Shown in pieces: positions 57,834 to 64,000 of a stretch of 64,000 nt of DNA; positions within the stretch are counted from its first letter, which is position 1; every line of letters begins with the position of its first letter. The notes beneath the pieces were generated by a model. It was not told the DNA's origin. It searched no databases and saw only the letters and a program-made list of their open reading frames with translations. The stretch spans positions 1,674,001 through 1,738,000 of the forward strand of contig NZ_CP018839.1 of the NCBI RefSeq assembly GCF_001922305.1, given 5' to 3'. The DNA is from Thauera chlorobenzoica. GTDB taxonomy: Bacteria; Pseudomonadota; Gammaproteobacteria; Burkholderiales; Rhodocyclaceae. Both the position numbers and the translations under genes were made by a program.

Positions 57834-58362
57834 ACTGACGCCTACGGTCGAGGACCGGCGCATCGCCCGCCATGCGGCGGCGGCGATCGTGCTCACCGTC
57901 GCCGAGGCGGCGATTCCGCTGCCCTTGCCGGGAGTCAAGCCGGGGTTGGCGAACATCGTCACCCTGGTGGTGCTGGCGCGCTGGGGCTGGCGCGAGGCGG
58001 TGTGGGTGTCGCTGCTGCGCGTGCTCGCTGGCAGCCTGCTGCTCGGCCAGTTCCTCGCCCCGGGCTTCTTCCTCAGCCTGTCGGGGGCGATTGCCAGCCT
58101 GGTGGTGCTGGGGCTGGCGATGCACCTGCCGCAGCGCTGGTTCGGCCCGGTCAGCCACAGCATCCTCGCCGCCTTCGCCCACATCGGCGCGCAGCTGGTG
58201 GTGGCGCGGCTGTGGCTGGTGCCGCACGACGGGGTGTTCTACCTGCTGCCGGTGTTCGCCCTCGCCGCGGTGGTGTTCGGCCTGGTCAACGGGCTGGTGG
58301 CGGCGCGCCTGCTGGCCGAGATCGGCCAGCGCACCGCGTCTCCGCAAGCGCCGGAACGCTAG
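57814..58362 (+). CDS. Gx transporter family / heptaprenyl diphosphate synthase component I-like protein
   Basis: A 182-residue membrane protein with about five helices and the family segments AAIPLPLPGVKPGLANIVTL and SLLRVLAGSLLLGQFL. Annotated in databases as HepS component I, but its fold suggests an S-component-like small-molecule transporter. Translationally coupled to the NusG_II gene. Last clear gene of the rapZ group. Confidence 0.83.
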   Translation: MTPSAIELTPTVEDRRIARHAAAAIVLTVAEAAIPLPLPGVKPGLANIVTLVVLARWGWREAVWVSLLRVLAGSLLLGQFLAPGFFLSLSGAIASLVVLGLAMHLPQRWFGPVSHSILAAFAHIGAQLVVARLWLVPHDGVFYLLPVFALAAVVFGLVNGLVAARLLAEIGQRTASPQAPER

Positions 58363-58608
58363 CGCTTCGCCTGCGTCCAACCTGCGACCCGTCCGGAGGC
58401 CGTTCCGGCCCGGAGGTCGTGGAGTGGAGGCAACATGCGCAGCCGGTGGTGGAGCTGGATCAGTGCGGTGCTGGCGGTGCTGTGCGGTCTCGCGTTCGGC
58501 TGGGTGGCGGGCAGCGGCCTGGTTCGCGCTGCTGCACTGGTGCCGGCGTTCCCCGTGGCAGCGGCGAGCGCCTGTCACGGGGTCGGGCACGGGAGGACAG
58601 GGCTGGTT

Positions 58609-59499
58609 TCAGCCGAGGTGGGCTTCGAACCAGGCCTGCATGCGCCGCCAGCCGTCCTCGGCCTCGTCCCTGCGGTAGCTCGGCCGGTAATCGGCGTGGA
58701 AGGCGTGGGGGGCATCGGGATAGACGACGATCGTGCTACTGCTGCCGGCTTGCTGCAGCGCGCCGCGCATCGTGTTCACATCGGCGAGCGGAATTCCCTG
58801 GTCCTGGCCGGCGTACAGGCCCAGCACTGGCGCGTGCAAGGCGGCAGCGACATCGACCGGGTGCCGCGGCGTCAGTGCTGACCGGGGACCGTCGAGACGA
58901 CCGTACCAGGCCACACCGGCCTTGAGCCCGGGATTGTGTGCAGCGTATAGCCAGGTGATCCGCCCGCCCCAGCAAAAGCCGGTGATCGCCAGGCGTTCGG
59001 GGTCGCCGCCCCGGGCCATGGCCCAGTCGGCGCAGGCGTCGAGGTCGGCCATCACCTGGGCGTCGGGCACCTTGGCGACGATTTCCTGCAGGATTGCGCC
59101 GACATTGTCGAGGGTGCGCGGATCGCCCTGGCGAAAGAACAGCTCGGGTGCGACCGCCAGGTAACCCAGGCGGGCGAGGCGCCGGCAGAGGTCGCGGATA
59201 TGGGCGTGCACACCGAAGATTTCCTGCACCACCAGCACGACGGGAAGCCGGCTGCGGCCGCCGCGGGCTGCGGGAGCGGCAAAGTAGGCCGGCAGTTCGC
59301 CGCCGGTGACGGGGAGGCCGAGATCGCCGCTGTCGAGACCTTCGTCGCTGGTGTGGATCAGCGTACTGGCGTGTACCGGTAGTACCGCCGCAGCGAAGCC
59401 GGCGGCGGCGAGGGTGGCGACGAAGTCGCGGCGCTCCATGCGCGTTTCCGGCAGCAGGCTGTCGAATTCGGCGGGTGTGGCGGGCGGGGGCAGGGACAT
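58609..59499 (-). CDS. Dienelactone hydrolase family protein with Tat-like signal
   Basis: This 296-residue alpha/beta hydrolase has an N-terminal twin-arginine-like segment (ERRDFVATLAAAG) and a hydrophobic stretch, so export is likely. The DLH features are EIFGVHAHIRD, the cysteine nucleophile in GFCWGG, an Asp in YAGQDQG and the His in DAPHAFHADY. GAGGAGAG precedes the ATG at 59499. Exported DLH-like enzymes hydrolyse lactones or esters; the substrate is unknown. Confidence 0.85.
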   Translation of the reverse strand: MSLPPPATPAEFDSLLPETRMERRDFVATLAAAGFAAAVLPVHASTLIHTSDEGLDSGDLGLPVTGGELPAYFAAPAARGGRSRLPVVLVVQEIFGVHAHIRDLCRRLARLGYLAVAPELFFRQGDPRTLDNVGAILQEIVAKVPDAQVMADLDACADWAMARGGDPERLAITGFCWGGRITWLYAAHNPGLKAGVAWYGRLDGPRSALTPRHPVDVAAALHAPVLGLYAGQDQGIPLADVNTMRGALQQAGSSSTIVVYPDAPHAFHADYRPSYRRDEAEDGWRRMQAWFEAHLG

Positions 59500-59666
59500 G
59501 GCACTCTCCTCGGAAGGCGCCGGGCGTGGGCAAGACCCATCATCCGTGGCCGGGCAGGCAGATGCAGTGATTGTGCCGTGGACCGGACGTCGATGCGATC
59601 CTCCCGGCGCCGATGCTTTTTTGCCGTGCCTGCCGCTCTCGTGCCACCGTCGGCGAGGGAACGCTC

Positions 59667-59708
59667 CCCTCTCCCCGCACCCACTCCCTCTTGCGTGCGG
59701 GGAGAGGG
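59667..59708. repeat. REP-like hairpin with 14-bp perfect arms
   Basis: CCCTCTCCCCGCAC (59667-59680) and its exact complement (59695-59708) flank a 14-base loop downstream of infA. The CCCTCTCCC...GGGAGAGGG type recurs between genes in many GC-rich proteobacteria. It lacks a T-tract; it may still stabilise or end the infA transcript. Confidence 0.6.
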
Positions 59709-59720
59709 TGGGAAGGGAGG

Positions 59721-59993
59721 TCAGCGCCGCCGTGCGGGGCGGGCCGTAGCCGCTGCGCTGCCGGCCGGGCGGCCGGGCAGATGGCGGAAGGTGATGCGGC
59801 CCTTGCTCAGGTCGTAGGGCGACATTTCCAGCGATACGTTGTCGCCGGCGATGATGCGGATATGGTGCTTGCGCATCTTCCCGCCGGAGTAGGCGATGAG
59901 GTTGTGGCCGTTGTCGAGGGTGACGCGGTAGCGGCCGTCGGGCAGCACCTCGGTAACGGATCCATGCATTTCGATGAGTTCTTCCTTGGCCAT
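59721..59993 (-). CDS. infA: Translation initiation factor IF-1
   Basis: A 90-residue S1-type OB-fold protein: [21 protein letters not shown], the [29 protein letters not shown] core, then a basic tail of about 18 residues (Arg/Ala-rich) beyond the usual 72-residue end. It helps place the initiator tRNA on the 30S subunit. Standing alone rather than in the ribosomal operon, it may be the second infA copy common in betaproteobacteria. Confidence 0.9.
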   Translation of the reverse strand: MAKEELIEMHGSVTEVLPDGRYRVTLDNGHNLIAYSGGKMRKHHIRIIAGDNVSLEMSPYDLSKGRITFRHLPGRPAGSAAATARPARRR

Positions 59994-60591
59994 GTCGGGG
60001 CTCCTTGTCGTTGTGCCAGTGCAGCGCGATCGGGCGCGGTACCGGGCAGACTCGCTTCCGCCGGGAGCGAGCCGGAGGCCAGCGGCCGCACTGTGCATCG
60101 GTGCGGCGAGCGGCCTGGCAGTATCGGCACCATGAACGGCGGGCCGGCGAAGTTCGGTGCGGCGGCGCGCAAAACGCGCACCGGATGTGAGCAGCGTGCG
60201 GGACAGCGTGAGCGCGCTGCGTTACGGGGGATCGAGTCTCGGTACTGAGGCCCTGATCGCGAGCCTGTTTGGCAGGCCCGGGAAGTCGCTCGAAGATCGG
60301 TCGAAGGATTGAATACGCGGATATCAATCTTTCTAGACATCGGCGGGAAACTATACGCTTTTTTATGCCCTGCGTCCATGCGCCTTTTGCGCTGCAGCAT
60401 CCGGTTCAGCCGGTTCGTGAACGCTTCCCTGTGCGCCGAAGCCCGCTGCCTGCAACCCCTGATTGACCAGGGCACCGACCCGCGTGAACAGAAGCGCACG
60501 CCATGATGAAAAAACGATGATGCCAAGAGCGACAGGGCAGCCGGGGGCTTGCTGGATTTGGCCACATGGTGGCGACACGATGCCGGAAAGC
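59994..60591. other. Gene-free region upstream of infA
   Basis: About 600 bases between infA and the tRNA terminator. Open frames here lack ribosome sites, family resemblance and normal codon use. The part near 60300-60370 is AT-rich with poly-T and TATACG-type words and may hold a promoter for infA. No gene is supported. Confidence 0.5.
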
Positions 60592-60618
60592 AAAAAGGGC
60601 AACCCCGGAGGATTGCCC
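60592..60618 (-). terminator. Rho-independent terminator of tRNA-Lys
   Basis: On the minus strand GGGCAA, a 10-base loop, TTGCCC and then TTTTT form a classical terminator, 18 bases after the tRNA 3' end. Strongest terminator in the window. Confidence 0.85.
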
Positions 60619-60635
60619 TAAGCGCTTTGTTTTCT

Positions 60636-60711
60636 TGGTAGGCCGTGCTGGGCTCGAACCAGCGACCAACGGATTAAAAGTCCGCTGCTCTACCAACTGA
60701 GCTAACGACCC
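60636..60711 (-). tRNA. tRNA-Lys (anticodon TTT)
   Basis: A 76-base cloverleaf: acceptor GGGTCGT pairing with ACGGCCT, D-arm TAGCTCAGTTGGTAGAGCA, anticodon loop CTTTTAA reading lysine codons, T-arm GCTGGTTCGAGCCCAGC, and an encoded CCA end. Confidence 0.97.
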
Positions 60712-60787
60712 GAAAAACGAGCGCGAATCATAGTAGATGGCTGCCGATGCGTCAACAGCGGAATGCCGTCTGCAGCGCGTGTGTGCT

Positions 60788-61492
60788 TCAGCCGAGGTGT
60801 GGCTGGTATGGCGTCGGGTCGTCGATGGCGGCGGCGGCGAAGCCGGCGGCGCGCAGGCGGCAGGCCTCGCAGCGGCCGCAGGCGCGGCCGGCGTCGTCGG
60901 CCTGGTAGCAGGTCACGGTGAGGCCGTAGTCCACGCCGAGCGCGGTGCCGCGGCGGATGATGTCGGCTTTCGACAGCGCGATCAGCGGCGCGTGGATGCG
61001 CAGGCGGGCGCCTTCGACGCCCGCCCGGGTGGCGAGGTTGGCCATGGTCTCGAAGGCCGCGATGAACTCGGGGCGGCAGTCGGGGTAGCCGGAATAGTCC
61101 ACCGCGTTGACGCCGACGAAGATGTCGCTGGCGCCGAGCACTTCCGCCCAGGCCAGCGCGATCGACAGCATCACCGTGTTGCGTGCCGGCACGTAGGTAA
61201 CCGGAATGGCCGACTCGCCCTCGTGGCCGCCTTCGTCTTCGGGCACGGCGATGGCGGGGTCGGTGAGCGCCGAGCCGCCGAACTGGCCCAGGTTGACCCG
61301 CGCCAGGCGGTGCTCGCGGGCACCGAGGGCGTCGGCGACCCGCTTCGAGGCGGTGAGTTCGGCGGCGTGGCGCTGGCCGTAGGCGACCGACAGGGCGTAG
61401 GTCTCGAATCCCTGGTCGCGGGCGATCGCGAGGCAGGTGGCGGAATCGAGGCCGCCGGAGAGGAGGACGACGGCGCGGGGAGGCGTGTTCAT
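60788..61492 (-). CDS. queC: 7-cyano-7-deazaguanine synthase QueC
   Basis: A 234-residue ATP-dependent enzyme making preQ0 from 7-carboxy-7-deazaguanine in queuosine synthesis. It has the PP-loop [30 protein letters not shown] and the C-terminal zinc cysteines (CYQ...[10 protein letters not shown]). The start ATG at 61492 gives [14 protein letters not shown]. It lies 73 bases downstream of queE, so the two form one unit. Confidence 0.95.
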   Translation of the reverse strand: MNTPPRAVVLLSGGLDSATCLAIARDQGFETYALSVAYGQRHAAELTASKRVADALGAREHRLARVNLGQFGGSALTDPAIAVPEDEGGHEGESAIPVTYVPARNTVMLSIALAWAEVLGASDIFVGVNAVDYSGYPDCRPEFIAAFETMANLATRAGVEGARLRIHAPLIALSKADIIRRGTALGVDYGLTVTCYQADDAGRACGRCEACRLRAAGFAAAAIDDPTPYQPHLG

Positions 61493-61565
61493 GAGGCGGA
61501 GCTCCAGGAAATCGGAAACGAGCGGCGAAGCCGGCCTCGCGGGCCCGGCGTTGCGGGGCGCCGCT

Positions 61566-62237
61566 TCAGCGCCCGCGGGCGTCGTCCCACAGGATCTTGT
61601 GCAGCTGCAGCTGGAAGCGCACCGGCAGGCGGTCGCGCACGATCCAGGCGGCCAGTTCGGTGGGCGCCAGGCTGCCGGCCACCGGCGACAGCAGCACCGG
61701 GCAGCGTTCGGCGAGGGCGTGCTCGGTGATCTGCCGCTTCGCCCATTCGTAGTCGGCGGCATCGGCGAGCACGATCTTGAGTTCGTCGTGCGCGCTGAGC
61801 AGGGCGAGGTTGGCGTAGCGGTTCTTCGCCGCTTCGCCCGAGCCCGGCGCCTTGAGGTCCATGACACGCGACACGCGCGCATCGACGCCGCCGATGTCGA
61901 GCGCGCCGCTGGTCTCCAGCGACACCGAATGGCCGGCGTCGCACAGTGCGGCGAGCAGTTCCAGGCAGGCTTTCTGCGCGAGCGGCTCGCCGCCGGTCAC
62001 GCACACGTGGCGCAGGCCATGGCGGGCGACTTCGGCGAGGATGTCGTCGAGGCTGCGGGTGCTGCCGCCGCTGAAGGCGTAGGCGGTGTCGCACCAGGTG
62101 CAGCGCAGCGGGCAGCCGGTGAGGCGGACGAATACGGTGGGCAGCCCCACCCGGGTCGATTCGCCCTGGATCGAGGCGAAGATTTCGGTGATGCGCAGGC
62201 GGCCGGCGGCGGCCGTCCCGGTCTCCATCGACGGCAT
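61566..62237 (-). CDS. queE: 7-carboxy-7-deazaguanine synthase QueE (radical SAM)
   Basis: A 223-residue radical-SAM enzyme forming the deazaguanine ring. The substrate motif [12 protein letters not shown], the cluster cysteines in [12 protein letters not shown] and [12 protein letters not shown] are present. It starts four bases after the cpoB stop, so cpoB-queE-queC continue the pal-cpoB transcript, a common order in proteobacteria. Confidence 0.95.
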   Translation of the reverse strand: MPSMETGTAAAGRLRITEIFASIQGESTRVGLPTVFVRLTGCPLRCTWCDTAYAFSGGSTRSLDDILAEVARHGLRHVCVTGGEPLAQKACLELLAALCDAGHSVSLETSGALDIGGVDARVSRVMDLKAPGSGEAAKNRYANLALLSAHDELKIVLADAADYEWAKRQITEHALAERCPVLLSPVAGSLAPTELAAWIVRDRLPVRFQLQLHKILWDDARGR

Positions 62238-62241
62238 GCGG

Positions 62242-62955
62242 TCAGCGGGCGCTCAGGCGCTGGCGCGCGACCTGGGCGGCGTTGCTCTGCGGATAGCGCT
62301 CGACCAAGCCCTGCAGCGTGCGGCGCGCGGCGGCGGCATCGCCCATCGCCTGCTGGCTGTTGGCCAGCCCGAGCATGGCGTCGGGGGCGACGTTGTCCTG
62401 CGGCCAGTTCTGCAGCACGGCATTGAAATGCTTGTTGGCGCTGGCGGTGTCGCGCCCTTGCAGGGCGGCGTTGCCGGCCCAGAAATGGGCCCCGGCGCTG
62501 AAGCTGCCGTTCGGGTAGCGGGCGAGGAAGGTGTCGAAGGCGGTGAGCGCGTCCTGATGCTTGCCTTCCTTGAGCAGATTGAGGGCGGCCTCGTAGTCGG
62601 CGGACTCCGCCGCCGGGTCGCCGCCCGCCCCCGCACGGGGGGCGCCGGTTTCGATCTGGCGCAGGCGCGCGTCCAGATCGACGTAGAAGTCCTTCTGCCG
62701 CTGCTTGAGCGTTTCCACCTCGTTCGTCAGCAACTCGATCTGGCCGCGCAGGCGCGCCACCTCGGCGCGCAGCTGCTCGTTCTGCATCGCGAGTTCGAGC
62801 TGGCCGCGGCCGGTGGTTTCGAGCTGGCCCTGGACGTCCTGGCGCAGCCGATGGATCTGGTTGCGGGCTTCCGTGTCGCCGCCGAACAGCTGGGCCTGGG
62901 CCGGGCCGACGGCAGCGAAGGTGAGCAATGCCGCCAGCGGCAGAAGGCGCTTCAT
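62242..62955 (-). CDS. cpoB: Cell-division coordinator CpoB (YbgF), TPR protein
   Basis: A 237-residue periplasmic protein: signal peptide ending AQAQ, a coiled-coil trimerisation part (about 30-105), then TPR repeats (ALNLLKEGKHQDALTAFDTFL and following). It links the Tol-Pal system with peptidoglycan synthesis during division. Starts one base after the pal stop. Confidence 0.93.
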   Translation of the reverse strand: MKRLLPLAALLTFAAVGPAQAQLFGGDTEARNQIHRLRQDVQGQLETTGRGQLELAMQNEQLRAEVARLRGQIELLTNEVETLKQRQKDFYVDLDARLRQIETGAPRAGAGGDPAAESADYEAALNLLKEGKHQDALTAFDTFLARYPNGSFSAGAHFWAGNAALQGRDTASANKHFNAVLQNWPQDNVAPDAMLGLANSQQAMGDAAAARRTLQGLVERYPQSNAAQVARQRLSAR

Positions 62956-62956
62956 T

Positions 62957-63469
62957 TTAGAACTCGCCGGAGTAGAGCATTTCGCCGCGGCGGTTCTGGG
63001 CATAGCAGGCCTCGGTGCGGTCGTCGCAACGCGGCTTCTCTTCACCCAGGCTGACCGACTCGATCTGCGCTTCGCGCGCGCCCAGCAGCATCAGCGCCTG
63101 CTTGACGACGTCGGCGCGCTTCTGCCCCAGGGCGAGGTTGTACTCGCGGCTGCCGCGCTCGTCGGTGTTGCCCTGGACGAGCATCTTCATCTGCGGGTTC
63201 TGCACCAGGAAGCGGGCGTGGGCTTCGACCAACGGACGGGCTTCGGGCTTGATGACGAAGCTGTCGAAGTCGAAGAACACGTTGCGCTTGGACAGGATGT
63301 TGCTGGGGTCGGTGAGCGCGGCGATGCCGCTGCCCGCAGCGCCCGGGGCGGTCACGGTGGCGACGCCGGCGCCGCGGTCCTCGACCGAAGCTCCGGTGGT
63401 TTCGGGACCGGTGCTCGAGCAAGCGGCGAGGGCCAGGGCGAGCAGGGCGGGGAGGGCGAGTTTCTTCAT
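62957..63469 (-). CDS. pal: Peptidoglycan-associated lipoprotein Pal
   Basis: A 170-residue lipoprotein with lipobox Cys17 (LALAAC) and an OmpA-like peptidoglycan-binding domain (NVFFDFDSF, VQGNTDERGSREYNLALGQKRA). Part of the Tol-Pal complex at the division site, between tolB and cpoB as usual. Confidence 0.96.
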   Translation of the reverse strand: MKKLALPALLALALAACSSTGPETTGASVEDRGAGVATVTAPGAAGSGIAALTDPSNILSKRNVFFDFDSFVIKPEARPLVEAHARFLVQNPQMKMLVQGNTDERGSREYNLALGQKRADVVKQALMLLGAREAQIESVSLGEEKPRCDDRTEACYAQNRRGEMLYSGEF

Positions 63470-63534
63470 GAGAGTGCTCCAGTACTTGTGTTGTGAAGAC
63501 AGCAGAGGGGTGCGGCGTTTGCGCCGCGTTGTCG

Positions 63535-64000
63535 TTACCGGATCTGCGGACCCCAGGCGGGTTCGCGGACGTCGGCGGCCTGCACCGTCAGTCGCTGGCG
63601 GATGCGCCCGTCGGTCGACACCGCCGACAGCACGCCCCGGCCACCGCTGTCGGTGGCGTAGAGGATCATGCGGCCGTTGGGGGCGAAGCTGGGCGATTCG
63701 TCGCGTGCCGAATCGGTGAGGATCGTGGTCTGCCGGCTGGCGAGGTCGAGCACGGCCACCTGGAAGCGGCCGGCGTTGCGGGTGATGAAGGCAAGCAGCT
63801 TGCCGTCGCCCGACAGGCGCGGCGAAACGTTGTAGTTGCCGTCGAAGCTCACCCGTTCGGCGCTGCCGCCGCTGGCGGGAATGCGGTAGATCTGCGGGCT
63901 GCCGCCGCGATCGGAGGTGAAGTAGATGTGGCCGTCGGCGCCCCAGAACGGCTCGGTGTCGATGCCCGAGGACTGGGCCAGGCGGCGCACGCCGGAGCCG
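63535..64000 (-). CDS. tolB: Tol-Pal system protein TolB, C-terminal part
   Basis: The last 155 or so residues of TolB: beta-propeller repeats such as [24 protein letters not shown] and [19 protein letters not shown]. The 5' part lies beyond the right edge. It binds Pal in the periplasm; 65 bases separate it from pal. Confidence 0.94.
   Translation of the reverse strand, partial: GSGVRRLAQSSGIDTEPFWGADGHIYFTSDRGGSPQIYRIPASGGSAERVSFDGNYNVSPRLSGDGKLLAFITRNAGRFQVAVLDLASRQTTILTDSARDESPSFAPNGRMILYATDSGGRGVLSAVSTDGRIRQRLTVQAADVREPAWGPQIR

Noticed and set aside
58435..58881. Possible small protein with a good ribosome site and one hydrophobic N-terminal stretch
   Set aside because: Over half of it overlaps the dienelactone hydrolase gene tail-to-tail, and the downstream part looks like antisense sequence. 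Kept only as a weak possibility for the first 58 codons.
59807..60565. Leftward 250-codon frame spanning infA and its upstream region
   Set aside because: It overlaps infA in another frame and has no ribosome site or domain.

Overview
The window looks like a chromosomal segment of a GC-rich betaproteobacterium of the Thauera/Aromatoleum/Azoarcus type (Rhodocyclales). The main reason is a complete set of genes for anaerobic 4-alkylphenol breakdown, arranged much as I remember it from Aromatoleum aromaticum EbN1. This sits beside a leucine/isovalerate (liu) operon and ordinary housekeeping genes (rapZ, infA, tRNA-Lys, queC/queE, cpoB-pal-tolB). Gene names taken from EbN1 (tioL, xcc, acsA, etpR, pcrS/pcrR) are assignments by homology and context from memory, not by search.

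Layout. 0-6.3 kb: the end of a cupredoxin-like gene, then liuB-liuC-liuD-liuE (3-methylcrotonyl-CoA to acetyl-CoA plus acetoacetate). 6.4-14.9 kb: an accessory acid/CoA cluster with an orphan TRAP binding protein, an acyl-CoA dehydrogenase, an aldehyde dehydrogenase, a muconate-lactonizing-type enolase-superfamily enzyme, an alpha-methylacyl-CoA racemase, a TetR regulator and a class III CoA-transferase. Two long near-perfect palindromes lie at its divergent promoters and share the core CAACC-N4-GGTTG. 15.1-18.9 kb: two tiny DUF1289-type Cys proteins, an MBL-fold hydrolase, a fused ABC exporter and a subtilisin-like protease. The last two resemble the QhpF/QhpE maturation pair, but no quinohemoprotein structural genes are present.

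19.0-34.8 kb: one leftward 14-gene operon with short or overlapping junctions. It encodes acetoacetyl-CoA-synthetase-like AcsA, a Tm-1-like protein, a three-subunit biotin-dependent carboxylase, a HAD phosphatase, a VAO/PCMH flavoprotein, two SDRs, a thiolase, an MDR reductase, a Tat-exported protein, a second VAO-type flavoprotein and a cytochrome c. Together these can take 4-ethylphenol through 1-(4-hydroxyphenyl)ethanol, 4-hydroxyacetophenone and 4-hydroxybenzoylacetate to 4-hydroxybenzoyl-CoA and acetyl-CoA. A sigma-54 promoter precedes acsA, and a divergent XylR/DmpR-type activator (etpR-like) is next to it.

36.9-46.7 kb: a leftward export-type operon (DUF1302, DUF1329, Ycf48-like, RND/MMPL, UspA, then a membrane protein) with its own sigma-54 promoter candidate. 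An intact 1.1-kb IS630-family element interrupts the last gene, and removing it with one TA restores the frame exactly. 46.9-54.8 kb: a p-cresol module (cytochrome c, Tat protein, PCMH flavoprotein, 4-hydroxybenzaldehyde dehydrogenase) with a sigma-54 promoter and a two-component system. Its kinase has the same phenol-sensing XylR_N/V4R domain as the first activator. 55-64 kb: housekeeping genes.

The most notable points are: three VAO/PCMH paralogs predicted to attach FAD in three different ways; two small Tat-exported proteins of unknown function, each inside a VAO/PCMH-cytochrome operon; two phenol sensors with the same ligand/zinc signature in different architectures; the palindrome-controlled CoA cluster of unknown substrate; and the orphan exporter/protease pair.
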